From Guyanagaster necrorhizus (Eukaryota > Basidiomycota > Agaricomycetes > Agaricales > Physalacriaceae): a stretch of DNA of 64,000 nt. Positions 1 to 9,289 of the stretch are shown piece after piece (position 1 is the stretch's first letter; each line of letters opens with the position of its first letter). A program made the translations under genes and the position numbers. The stretch lies in contig NW_025064955.1 in NCBI RefSeq assembly GCF_019112545.1, positions 53,792-117,791 on the forward strand. The letters run 5' to 3'. The notes under the pieces were generated by a model. That model searched no databases and had not been told where the DNA came from. It worked only from the letters and a program-made list of their open reading frames with translations.

Positions 1-3000
1 GGAATGTACACGGTTATTATGTTGGAATGCTGCCAATGCAAGCCATTCGGTCCAATCGTCTTGTCGGTAATTGATGAAAAGTCGTAAATACTTTTCAATT
101 TCCTGGTTAACGCGCTCTGTTTGCCCGTCAGTTTGAGGATGATAGGCCGTAGATGCGTTTTGTCTGATGTTCAGGATGCGGTACAGGTCGGTAACGAATT
201 TTGAAACAAATTGGGGACCCCTGTCTGAGATAATAACTTGGGGCATCCCATGTTTGGCGTATACTTCGTCCCGTAGGATCTTGGCCCATCCTTCGGAGTT
301 TAGTTCAGTGGAACACGCAATCGGTATGATTGCTTTCGAGAATCGGTCAACAATGACGAGAATGGCGTCATACCCGTTACATTCGGGTAACCCGGTGATC
401 ATGTCGACGGAGATGTGTGTCCATGGTGCGGAAGGTATCTCGTTTGGGTGTAGAGGTGCCGCTCAGGCTTGTGTGGAGGTCTTTCCTCGTTGGCAAGTTT
501 CGCAGGCCTTTACATATGCCGTTATGTCATTACCCATTTTCGGCCACCAATATTCTCGTAAAACGAGTTCTTTTGTTTTGGCGACGCCTGGGTGTTCTGC
601 CGTTACATGATCGTGACAGGTGGCGATGATCTCGCCGCGGAGCTGTCAGTCGCGAGGGATATAGATGCGCCCGTCGTAATAGATTAGGCCGTCCTTTTTT
701 GTCATTCCCCGCTCGTGGTTAAGGGAGGGGGCCACTCGTTGGTCCCACTTGTGATTGTCTCGCATGGCGCTTTTGATCCGTTCGTGTAATTCCTCCTCTG
801 TTGGCATTATCATGGCTCGGAAGTGTTCCGGCCTCAGTAGTGTCACGCCCTCGTTATCACCTCCCCCCTGATCATGATCTGATCGTCTACTCAGTAAATC
901 AGCCTTCTTGTTCGCCGTTCCCGCTTTGTGATGCAGGGTGTATTGATATTGGCTGAGTTCTGTCACCCAGCAGGCTTGTCGTCGGTTGAGCTTCTGGGGT
1001 TGTCGGAAATATCGCAGATTTTGGTGATCTGTCCAGATTTCGAATATTTCCTCGGCCCCTATGAGGTAGTGTCGCCATTCTTCCAAGGCGAGCATGATGG
1101 CGAGCAACTCCTTGTCGTAAATTTCATAGTTGCGCTCCATAGTGGTCAAGGCCTTGGAGAGGAAGGCTACGGGTCGCCATTTCCCTTCCTGTTCCTGAGA
1201 GAGGACGGCTCCTATTGCTCCCTCACTCGAGTCGGCTTCTACCCTGAATTTTCCTTCTTGAGTTGGAATGGCTAATATGACGTCCTCCGCCAGTCGTCAT
1301 TTGAGGTCATCAAAGGCGGCTTGTTGGGAAAGTCCCCACCTCCAGGGAGCATTACCCGTTAATTGTGTCATCGGACGGACGATCTTGCTGTAATCGCGGA
1401 TGAATCGTCGGTAAAAGTTTGTAAACCCGAGGAATGATTGTAATTCCTTCTTCTTTTTGGGTTCGGGCCATTCAGTGACCCCTGCTACTTTTACCGGGTC
1501 CATGCGGATGCTCCCTTCGCTGATGATGACTCCAAGGTATTCTGTTTCTAATACTTCGAATTCACATTTCTCCGCTTTGAGGAATAGTTTGTGTTTCCTC
1601 ATCAGGGATAGTACCTCCCGTACCAGTTTTCGATGTTCCTCCCTTGTTTTGGACATGATCAAGATGTCGTCGAGATAAATTGTTACCTTCCCGGTGGAGA
1701 TGAGGCTTTTAAAGATATCGTTCATCATCCACTGGAAAGTGGCAGGGGAATTTGTGAGCCCGAAGAACATGACCGTCGGTTCAAACAGTCCCCGATTGGT
1801 ACGGAATGCGGCCTTCCATTCATCCCCCTCTTTGATGCGGACGTTATTATATCCCCACCGCACATCGAGTTTTGTGTAGTATCTGGCCCCTCGGAGTTTG
1901 TCCATTAGCTCCGAAATCAAGGGCAATGGGTATCGATTTTTGATGGTCATTTCGTTGAGCTTTCGATAGTCTTGGACTGGTCGAAGTTTTCCATCCTTCT
2001 TCTTGACAAAGAAGAAAGGAGAAGCCATGGGGGACTTCGAGGGACGGATCCTACCGCTCGATAAGTTTTCATCTAGGAACTTATCGAGTTCCTGCTGTTC
2101 GTAATGGCCGAGGGGGTAGGTCTTGCAATCTAGATTGGCGCTAGCGTTCGGCACCAGTTCGATTGCATGATCCCAGGGTTTTGGAGCGGGCAGCTCGTCA
2201 AAGCTTTCCTTTTCGAAGAGATCCTTGTAGTCTCGTGCCCACTCAGGTACCATTTCTTCGAATGTTTTTTCGCCCTTCCCTTCGTTTGCTTTAGCGGCCA
2301 AATCGTTGGCATGGTGAACAGCACGTATGTGGATTTCCTTCTGGAGGTCTATGGCGAGTATGGTTTCGCCATCCTCCATCTCCTCGTCCCAGCGGTCCTC
2401 CGGATCTTCATCTGGCAATTCAAATGGAATTTTCCTGCATCGGCACCTGGCAAAGGTGATCCGACCAGTTTTCCAATTGATCAGTGGGTTATGGCGGATT
2501 AGCCAATCATGGCCGAGGAAGAGTTCTTTAGTTCCGAGATCTGTTACGGCCAGATCAAGGCGTTCAGAGTGGTCCCCTATAGTTAATCTGAGTTCGACGA
2601 ACTCAGTGATGGAACCGGCTTGATTCTTCGTTCCGTCAGCATTGTACACCGGTATTGGGGCCGCTGTTGCCCTGGTCGGGAGCTGATGCTTGTCGACGAA
2701 AGCCCGATTAATTGAGCTCCCTGTACAGCCACTATCGATGAGGGCGGTTATTTGATAGGTGGCCCGAGAGGTTAGTGTCTCGATTTGTCCCTTTGTGGTC
2801 AGGTCACGTCCGGGGGTTTTGGTTCGTAGGATGTATTTTTTGGGTCCCCGGAGTTCGTCTAGCCATTCGAGGGCTTGACATCGTTCAGCTTTTCTGATCC
2901 CTTCAATCAGTTCGTCCACTACTTCTTCAGTCCTCGCCCGATGAATCCAGTTTCGAAGTACGGCCTTTGCCGCTGCTTCGTCCCTAGCATCCTTGATGGC

Positions 3001-3399
3001 TCTCCACGTCCATTCGGTGTCAAATGGTTTGAGCCATGTGGCGGGACTCTCTGTCCCTGTTCGGCCCGTGGGCGTTTGAGTTTCTTTTTGCGATTCAATG
3101 GTGCGTCTTGTAAGTAACTGGGGTATATTCGAATGCGTAGGGGACGACATAGATGTAGCTACAGAGGTACTATTAGTCCGACTAGCGGCTGTTACTGACA
3201 CACCATTAAGTCCTTTGGCCAGCTCAGTGGAATCGCTCACTGACTGGCCCCGTCTTTTACCTCTTCGACCTTGGTTTCCTTTCCAAGGTCCTCTTCTTCC
3301 TTCTGAAGTTCGGCGATCTGCGCCCGTATGTCTTCTCACGTTCGCTTCTTCCTTGGGCAATCCTTCGCCATGTGCCCCTTTTGTCCACAATTGAAGCAC
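1..3399 (-). pseudogene. pol: pol polyprotein of copy A (PR-RT-RH-IN), incomplete
   Basis: The frame is offset -1 from gag and overlaps its end. In order it shows a retropepsin with the catalytic motif LIDSGCTGS, an RT with VQDYRKLNE and the active site YLDDILI, a Ty3-type RNase H (DKELLAIMLALEEWRHYL, TDHQNLRYF), and an integrase with a CxxC zinc pair and core Asp residues in SVDMITGLP and ISDRGPQF. TGA codons at 1297-1299, 646-648 and 463-465 inactivate it. The first and last are CGA in copy C. The window edge cuts the integrase after the catalytic core, so the C-terminal and chromo domains are not seen here. Confidence 0.93.
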
Positions 3400-5063
3400 T
3401 TCCCTTCCTTCTTCATGCGGTCAATGTCCATTGGCTTCCCGGTTCCGGTGTAAGTCGTGCCGGTTCCAGTCTTCTGCGCGCTGTACGAGGGGGTGCTGCT
3501 CGAGGAGCCCGAGTTCTTTCCAGCAGTTTGCCCCGGCTTGTTCGGGGTTGGCGGGGTCGGCTTCTTGGGGTATTCCTGCAACGTCGTTGCCTCCGCTTTC
3601 TGCCTTTGTCGCTCCTTGTACATCTCGATGATCCTTTCTTTCCACTCGTCATACCCTACCGGCATCAACATTTTGACGCCCATAGCAGAGATCATCGTTA
3701 GGTACGAGGAGGGGACTCCTCGCTTGAGCGCCTCTACCATCCTTCCGTCGTTTGCAGTGTCCTCCCTGATCCCCGCGAGCTTCGCGAGGCGTTCCAATTC
3801 GTCGAAGTAGTCTGTAGCCGCTTTATCTCCCATCTTGTACTCCTTGATCTTCTGTTTGTGTACCTCTTGTACTGCGGGGTCAATGAATTTGTCGTTCAGC
3901 ATTCGTTTGAATACCGGCCACGAGGGATATCGGTAATGCTCCCTAGTGGTGGATCGGAAGTTCGGAGAGATCAAGATCCACCACGTTTTGGCTTTATCCT
4001 CCAGATAGGAGGTGGCGAAAGTGACTTTGTTCATGTCGGTCCCGATATATCCGATATAGACTTCGAAGTATTGCTCGCAATCAACAAGGAACCGATCAAT
4101 ATCATCAGAAGCCCCCTTGAAGGGGCGAGGCTTCCGAAGGAGGTCAGGGTGGCATTGTAGGACGTTGGCATTCTGTGGGAGAGCGCCCATCGGGTTTGGC
4201 CATTCGCTGAACGGTGGTTGCTTCCATTCCGCAGGTGGTCCAGGGAAGGAATGTAGAGAGTTATCGTCGGCAACTGGGCTACCCTTTGGTTCGATAGCCC
4301 GGACGATTACTCCGTCTCGTACTGTGAATCCGAGGCGGACCGCTTCGGGGTCATCCCGAACGGGATCCTTCCCGCTCGACTCTGCTTGATCCAGGGGAGG
4401 CTGTCCGCCGAGGAGTCGGCTTCCGCCGCGGGTCCAGGGGTTTTGGGTTTGGACGGCCTGCCATGCCGGCCGACTTCTGCTTCGGGTGAGCCGCGATGCT
4501 GTGCTTCGGATCGATGGGTTGTCTTCGGCCCGGCTCCGAATAGAGGGGGCAATGTAAATGGCCCTCTTTGGTGGGACGGGGGGGGTACGCGGCATTGGTG
4601 CCAGTATCTTCGGCTTGTTAGCTGGTTGATATGGGGGTATCGGCACGAGCGGGTCTTCTGGATGCCGTCGTCCGTATTCTTTCCATGCGTACTCCGTCGC
4701 GGCATACTGTAAAACTTTTTCTTTTTCAGTCCCTTCCGCATACCTATACTCGAGTCCTAAGGGCGTCGCTCGCCAGTGCGCGTCCTGCCATAGATAATTC
4801 CTGCCCTGTTCGTACAAGTCCTGGTACTCCCTGTTCCTTGCTCTTTCAATCTCTTCCCGCAATGCTTCTTCATCTGTGTCTTCTCCTGCGCGCTCCAGTC
4901 GTCAGCGGTATGGGTCATCACTGTCCTCGTCGTCCTCGTCGTCGCCCTCGTCCCCGCTGTCCTCTTCCCCGAGGAGGGAACTGACGGGCTGGTCGAAGAT
5001 GGACAGCACGACTGGTCGAAGGGTCATCGGGGATCCTTCCGTTGATTTGGGTGCTTGGTCCAT
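3237..5063 (-). pseudogene. gag: gag polyprotein of copy A
   Basis: Structural protein forming the virus-like particle. The frame has an acidic N-terminal region (SLLGEEDSGDEGD), a coiled E/R-rich segment, and a capsid-type retrotransposon gag domain (FKGASDDIDRFLVDCEQYF through the TDYFDELERLAKLAG region). It ends with a CCHC zinc knuckle (CFNCGQKGHMAKDC) and stops at 3237-3239. Two TGA codons interrupt it, at 4902 and 3336. The latter corresponds to CGA in copy C; the former corresponds to CAA, so both fit an ancestral CpG. The start is uncertain: 5063 is the nearest ATG before the conserved acidic block. The frame stays open further upstream, but there the other frame (ORF1) looks like the real protein. 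Confidence 0.85.
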
Positions 5064-6477
5064 CCCCTCGGTCACTGGTTCGAGCGATGGGAGGACTCCT
5101 GAGTCGGCTGTAGCGCGTTCCGCCGCACGCTCTCGTCTCCTCCAATTCTCGGCTATAGACGCCGAAGAGTTGCTGGAACTCGGGATTGAGGAACTGCCGA
5201 GCGACCCTGCTACCCAGGAATCGCTGGAGGGCCCTGTCGGAGATGTGGGCATTGTCGGGTACTCGGAGTCCATAGGCCCCGAGGACGGAGTCGGCGTCGG
5301 AGGAGATAGTATCGGTGCGGGCGGGATATTCGAGGATAACGGGGCGGGGCCTTCCGTCGTTTCCTCGCCTGATTGCCTCGTTCCAGCTGACGATGCTGGT
5401 GGGTCCCGTCCATGGGTCGTCGTCTGAGTCGGGCTCTCTGAAGGGGGATCCCGCATCGGTACGGAGCTCATACTCCCTAGGGGAAGCGGATCCCATTCTT
5501 TCGACCTCCTCCATTCTTCTTTGTTCTCTTCCCTGCCGGTCGTATTCTGCGGCCTCGTACTGCTCTCGGGCCTCTTCTCGAACATAGTCGGCGAGCTCCT
5601 CCTGGGTTCGCCTGATTTCTTCCTCTCGGTTCTGATTCTGCTGCTGCTGCCGTACGGCTTCATCGTAGTCAAAGGGAACGGCAAGGTCCCAATCTGGGAA
5701 GATTCGGTGTATGATTCTTCTCGTTGCAGCCCTTCCCCTTTCGCTGGCGGTCTCGTTTTCAGGCTCACTCCCGACATGGAGGTGTCGGTAGGGATCTCCT
5801 GCGGCCGAGATAGCGATGTCCACGTTGTCGTAGTCAGGGTGGATGTCTCTTCCTTGTGGATTGTCGACCCCCAGCCTGCTGACGGACGGACTGGGCTCGG
5901 AACTCGGCTCGGTGGGGGTTTCGGGGGGGTTCTGGGGGGTGTGGGGACCTTCGCGGGGTCCCGTAGCCATCCGAGCGGCATCAAGGGAGTCCCGAGCACG
6001 GTTTCTAATCCCTGAGGGAATTGGGGAGGCGGGATGCTCGGGGGAGTTGGCCGGAGTGACATAGTTGGAGACCTCGGCGGGCTCCTGAGCGACGTTCGTC
6101 GTCCACGGGTTCCAGAACCCTGTGAGAGTAGGGTGGCGGTTTCTGCCATGTCATCTGGGGAATTCGGGTCCTTCTTCCTCATGAAGGCTCCTCTGATCTG
6201 GGTCGCTATTCCCGGCTTCTGGTATGGGTCCCCCTTGCGGGAAGAAGGACGTTCTGGCGGAGGGGGGGATGTCATGGAAGGGGAGATCGGGGGTTACGTT
6301 TCGTAGTATTTGTTGAATCTGCTGGAACGCTTGATAGTGCCTGACTATCCAAGCTGCTACTGATTGTCGTCCGCGGCAGAGGGTGATGATAGCTAGAAGA
6401 CCGAGCAATGTTCCGATGATGGAAGCTATGAGCTCGAAGAAGTCGTGATTCAGGTCTGCGGTAGTCACTGGAGGCAT
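4918..6477 (-). pseudogene. ORF1 of copy A, extra protein upstream of gag
   Basis: A 520-codon frame from ATG at 6477 to TGA at 4918-4920, broken once by TGA at 6151 where copy C has CGA. Near the N-terminus is a hydrophobic stretch of about 20 residues (IASIIGTLLGLLAIITL) that could be a membrane anchor. Next come a Pro-rich part, a Glu/Arg/Gln-rich predicted helical part, a conserved block (RALQRFLGSRVARQFL) and an Arg/Gly-rich tail. It overlaps the start of gag in another frame. Copies B and C encode the same protein. No known domain was recognised. Structural proteins upstream of gag are unusual for this superfamily, so this may be a family-specific accessory protein or an N-terminal gag component. 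Confidence 0.7.
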
Positions 6478-6519
6478 TCGGTTTCTCAGCACAATTGGGC
6501 TTGAGAAAGGGAACGAGGA

Positions 6520-6532
6520 AGCTTCGAGCTAA
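6520..6532 (-). promoter_or_regulatory. Self-complementary primer-binding site of copy A
   Basis: One base inside the 5' LTR, the minus strand reads TTAGCTCGAAGCT. This is the exact reverse complement of 13 nt in the LTR at 6685-6697. No tRNA 3'-end match beginning with TGG is visible here. Tf1/sushi-type chromoviruses prime reverse transcription from the folded 5' end of their own RNA, and this arrangement matches that mechanism. Confidence 0.7.
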
Positions 6533-6533
6533 T

Positions 6534-6977
6534 TGTTAAGCCCAGGCGTCACGTGGTCAGATACACGTGATAAACAGATGTTCCTTCGCACTTCGAGGAA
6601 TCACCTGAGTTCACTTATGTGTGCTTCCGAGTGGTGTGACTCAAGGTCAGAAGTAGACTCGAGGTAGAATGGTATGAATAAACTTTAGCTCGAAGCTGGG
6701 GGTTACCAGCAGGAGCCGTGCTACTTAAATACTACTCGGTCGTTCCTAAATATATACGGCTACTTATTATGTGTTGTCGTGTCCTTTGTGCCCATTGTCC
6801 TAGGGCGTCGCTATCGTACATAAAAGGCTTCTTGTGTAGTCGAGCGCTGTCTCCACATCGAAGAACAATGGCGGATTTGGCCAAGCTTTGTCCCCACGGT
6901 CCTAAGCGCTTGCCTTAGTGCTGTGACTAAGCATGAATAGGGGTTGAAAAAGAAAGAAAGAAGTAAAAATCGTAACA
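6534..6977 (-). repeat. 5' LTR of copy A
   Basis: 444 bp bounded by perfect TGTTA...TAACA ends. Read on the minus strand it has a TATA-like TATTTAAG (6724-6731). About 34 nt downstream is AGCTTCGAGCTAA (6685-6697), proposed as the RNA start because it is exactly complementary to the primer site next to the LTR. It retains CpG sites that the other LTR copies have lost. Confidence 0.93.
6685..6731 (-). promoter_or_regulatory. LTR core promoter and putative transcription start of copy A
   Basis: TATTTAAG on the minus strand at 6724-6731 is followed about 34 nt later by AGCTTCGAGCTAA at 6697-6685. The spacing suits a TATA-directed start. The start assignment is inferred from complementarity to the primer-binding site, not from transcript data. 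Confidence 0.6.
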
Positions 6978-7089
6978 TTATCAGCTTTCATGCCATACTC
7001 ATTGATCTCTTCCCATGTGCTCTCTCCTGGTGGAAATACTGCTGCTCTGCTCTCTGACCTTGCTCTCCACCCCTTCTCATACTGCTCAA

Positions 7090-7816
7090 GCAAAGAACCC
7101 ACTGCTAGAACAAACCTTCAAAGCCTCCTTGCATGAAACCTCCCTTTGAGGGGTACACCAGCCACCATTGCCACTGTGTACAAGTTTAGCACACAGCCTG
7201 TTATCCTCAGTGCACCTGGCCATCTCAGTAAGAGCTTCTTCTTGTTTGCATTGTCTTGTCCAACCACATGTTAAACACCTGTATAAGCTCTCTCTCCTTA
7301 AACACCATCTGTTCAGGTTTTGAGCTGACAACCCTCTTATTGAACATCTGTTTCCATTTCTCTCTGACTTACTGCTTTGGCATACCTATTGAGATGCTGC
7401 TGCCTAGTATATGCCATCTGTGTCTTGATGTCATCTTTCATTGACTTGACAACCATGGCAGCCATTTCAGATAGCTTTGAATTGATAATTGTACTGAAGA
7501 AGAGCTTGTTTGGTGTGTGATTGAGGTGCTGTAGTATGTGTGTATTCAGTATGTAGATTGTTCTGTCAAAATGGTCTGGCCAGTGGTGTGGCAAATCTTC
7601 CCAAATCTTAATCTCCCTCCAACCCTCCTTCTCTAAGTCCAGTGCACAAAGATGAGCCAGGATAGCCAAAAGGATCCTATTTGATCCCTCAATGAGTCCA
7701 TTGACCCATGGTGAGTAAGTGGCAACAATGCACAATTTGCAACCAATGCTCATACACATTTCATGGACCTCCTCATTATCAAATGGAGAACTGCCATCTG
7801 ACATAAATGCATCCAT
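7090..7816 (-). pseudogene. Integrase fragment of element D
   Basis: The minus strand at 7816-7337 encodes the second half of an rve integrase core: SDGSSPF, then YSPWVNGLIEGSNRILL, a typical Asp...Pro-x-x-Asn-Gly-x-x-Glu arrangement. After a frame change, 7250-7090 gives an RWPGALRI and GRFHARRL block like the C-terminal region of fungal gypsy integrases. Frame breaks and CG depletion make it non-functional. The sequence between 7816 and about 8480 continues the integrase region in several broken frames. Confidence 0.8.
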
Positions 7817-8489
7817 CCTATAGTGAGTATGATGTGAAGAGGAGGTGGAGTGCTGCCTTCATTATTCTGGCTGATCCATGAGTCTTGTATTTGAAGCTGA
7901 AAAATCACTGACTGTGTATATCCAGGTACAGTCCAACCTCATAGAATCCACCCTTTTCTTTTGGTATTGACAGATAGTCTCTGACTAACAATTCAAAAGG
8001 CTGTCACCATGTGATAGATTCCAATAGTGAGTGGAGGTGAGTTCTGCTGAATGCCTTGTATCTCCCACAGTTCAGGATGACCTCATTGATGATTTAGTCC
8101 AACCCTGAACATTGATATTTGTCTATCAGTGCTACCTTCATTGTGTCTCATCTTTGATGGCCTCCCATCTTGTGCTGCAGCTCTGCCCTTGACCTCATCT
8201 CCTTTGGGCTGAGGCATTCCACTCCTGTCTGTGCTTGCTTAGGGTTACTGCCATCTATGTGCCACAGCCACCTGTCATCTATCATGTGCTCTGCTGCATG
8301 ATGTACTGCCTGTCAGTTATTCTTCTCACTATCTGATAGCACTGTAAACAAATCTAAGGCCTCAATGATCTTTCTGTATACTGGTACATCTGCAAACTGT
8401 TCAAAAAGGTGCTCTGTACCTTCAGAGATGTCCTAGAGGGCCACCTCTGCACTATAAACATTGAAAATTAGTTCATCAGCACTGAACCA

Positions 8490-8764
8490 GTCTGAGCTGA
8501 TGCACAGTGCACTTCCATCTGTTGCTAAATATGGGTGATCCATCCCATTCCTGCTAAGTGCATCACAGATGAGGTTTGTGCTATCAGGTATGTGTCAGAC
8601 ATTAATGATATTGAAGCTCAAAATATATTTCAGCCACTATGCATGGGTTGATGACAGGTTACTGTTCATCATCAAATCTCTGAGAGCCAAGCAGTCAGTT
8701 TCAATCTTGACAGAGAACCTATAGACCACATTGGAGAACTTTTCAAGTGCAAATTTCAAGGCAG
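8490..8764 (-). pseudogene. RNase H fragment of element D (downstream half)
   Basis: The minus-strand frame gives ALKFALEKFSNVVYRF, then IETDCLALRDLMMNSNL, then HIPDSTNLICDALSRNG. This matches the end of a gypsy-type RNase H (TDxxAL, HIPGxxNxxADxLSR). It is separated from its N-terminal half (18228 onward) by the insertion at 8765-18227. Joining the flanks with one copy of GCAG gives the expected in-frame Leu-Ala-Ala-Leu-Lys-Phe, which proves that the two pieces were once contiguous. Confidence 0.85.
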
Positions 8765-8821
8765 TGATATGCAGGCTACATGTCCAGTCCTATAATTTGC
8801 ATATTCTGCATAACACACTAG

Positions 8822-9268
8822 TGTTAGGCCCAAGTGTCACATGAACTAATACACATGATAAACAGGTGTCCCTTTGCACTTCGAGGGATCAGCTGAGTTC
8901 ACTGGTATGTACCCATATCAGTATGTCATAAGGTCAATGGTAGACTTGAGGTAGAATGGTAGTTATAAACTTTAGCTTGAAGCTGGGGTTTGGCCAGCAA
9001 GGATGAGCTCCTTAAATACTGTACATAGTTTTGCTAATAATAATACATACTTATTGTGTGTTTCTCTGTTCTTTGTGCTCTTTGTGCTGGAGTGTCATTA
9101 CTGTATATAAAAGGCTGATTGTGTGTTGTCGGGCAACATTGAAAGACAATGTCAAACTGGCTAGTTGTGATGACCAAGCCTTGTCCCATGGTCCTAAGCA
9201 CCTGTCTTAGTGCCCTGACTAAGCATAAATAGGGGTTAAAGAAAAGAAAAATAAGAAAAATCATAACA
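8822..9268 (-). repeat. 3' LTR of copy B
   Basis: 447 bp with TGTTA...TAACA ends, preceded by ACTAG. Compared base by base with 16418-16864 it differs at about 14 positions, all transitions. Confidence 0.95.
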
Positions 9269-9281
9269 TTACCCCCTCCTT
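9269..9281 (-). promoter_or_regulatory. Polypurine tract of copy B
   Basis: The minus strand reads AAGGAGGGGGTAA directly before the 3' LTR. This is the usual place and composition for the plus-strand primer of reverse transcription. Copy C has AATGAGGGGGTAA at the same place. Confidence 0.8.
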
Positions 9282-9289
9282 AAGACCAT

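Larger units (their letters stand above)
1..6977 (-). mobile_element. Ty3/gypsy chromovirus copy A, truncated by window edge
   Basis: An LTR retrotransposon on the minus strand. Its 5' LTR is at 6534-6977, followed leftward by a primer site, ORF1, gag and pol (protease, RT, RNase H, integrase). The integrase C-terminus, chromodomain and 3' LTR lie beyond base 1. It is very close to copy C (28921-37050). In the visible part every reading frame is broken only by TGA codons (ending at 463, 646, 1297, 3336, 4902 and 6151), and most correspond to CGA in copy C. It inserted into older element D: integrase C-terminal sequence of D resumes just beyond 6977. The presumed right-hand target duplication is TTATC (6978-6982); its partner is outside the window. 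Confidence 0.95.

Noticed and set aside
5064..6275. Long minus-strand frame upstream of the gag start, rich in Pro/Ser/Arg
   Set aside because: It overlaps ORF1 and has low-complexity shadow-like composition. Only its last part joins gag. The ORF1 frame has the conserved hydrophobic and C-terminal blocks.
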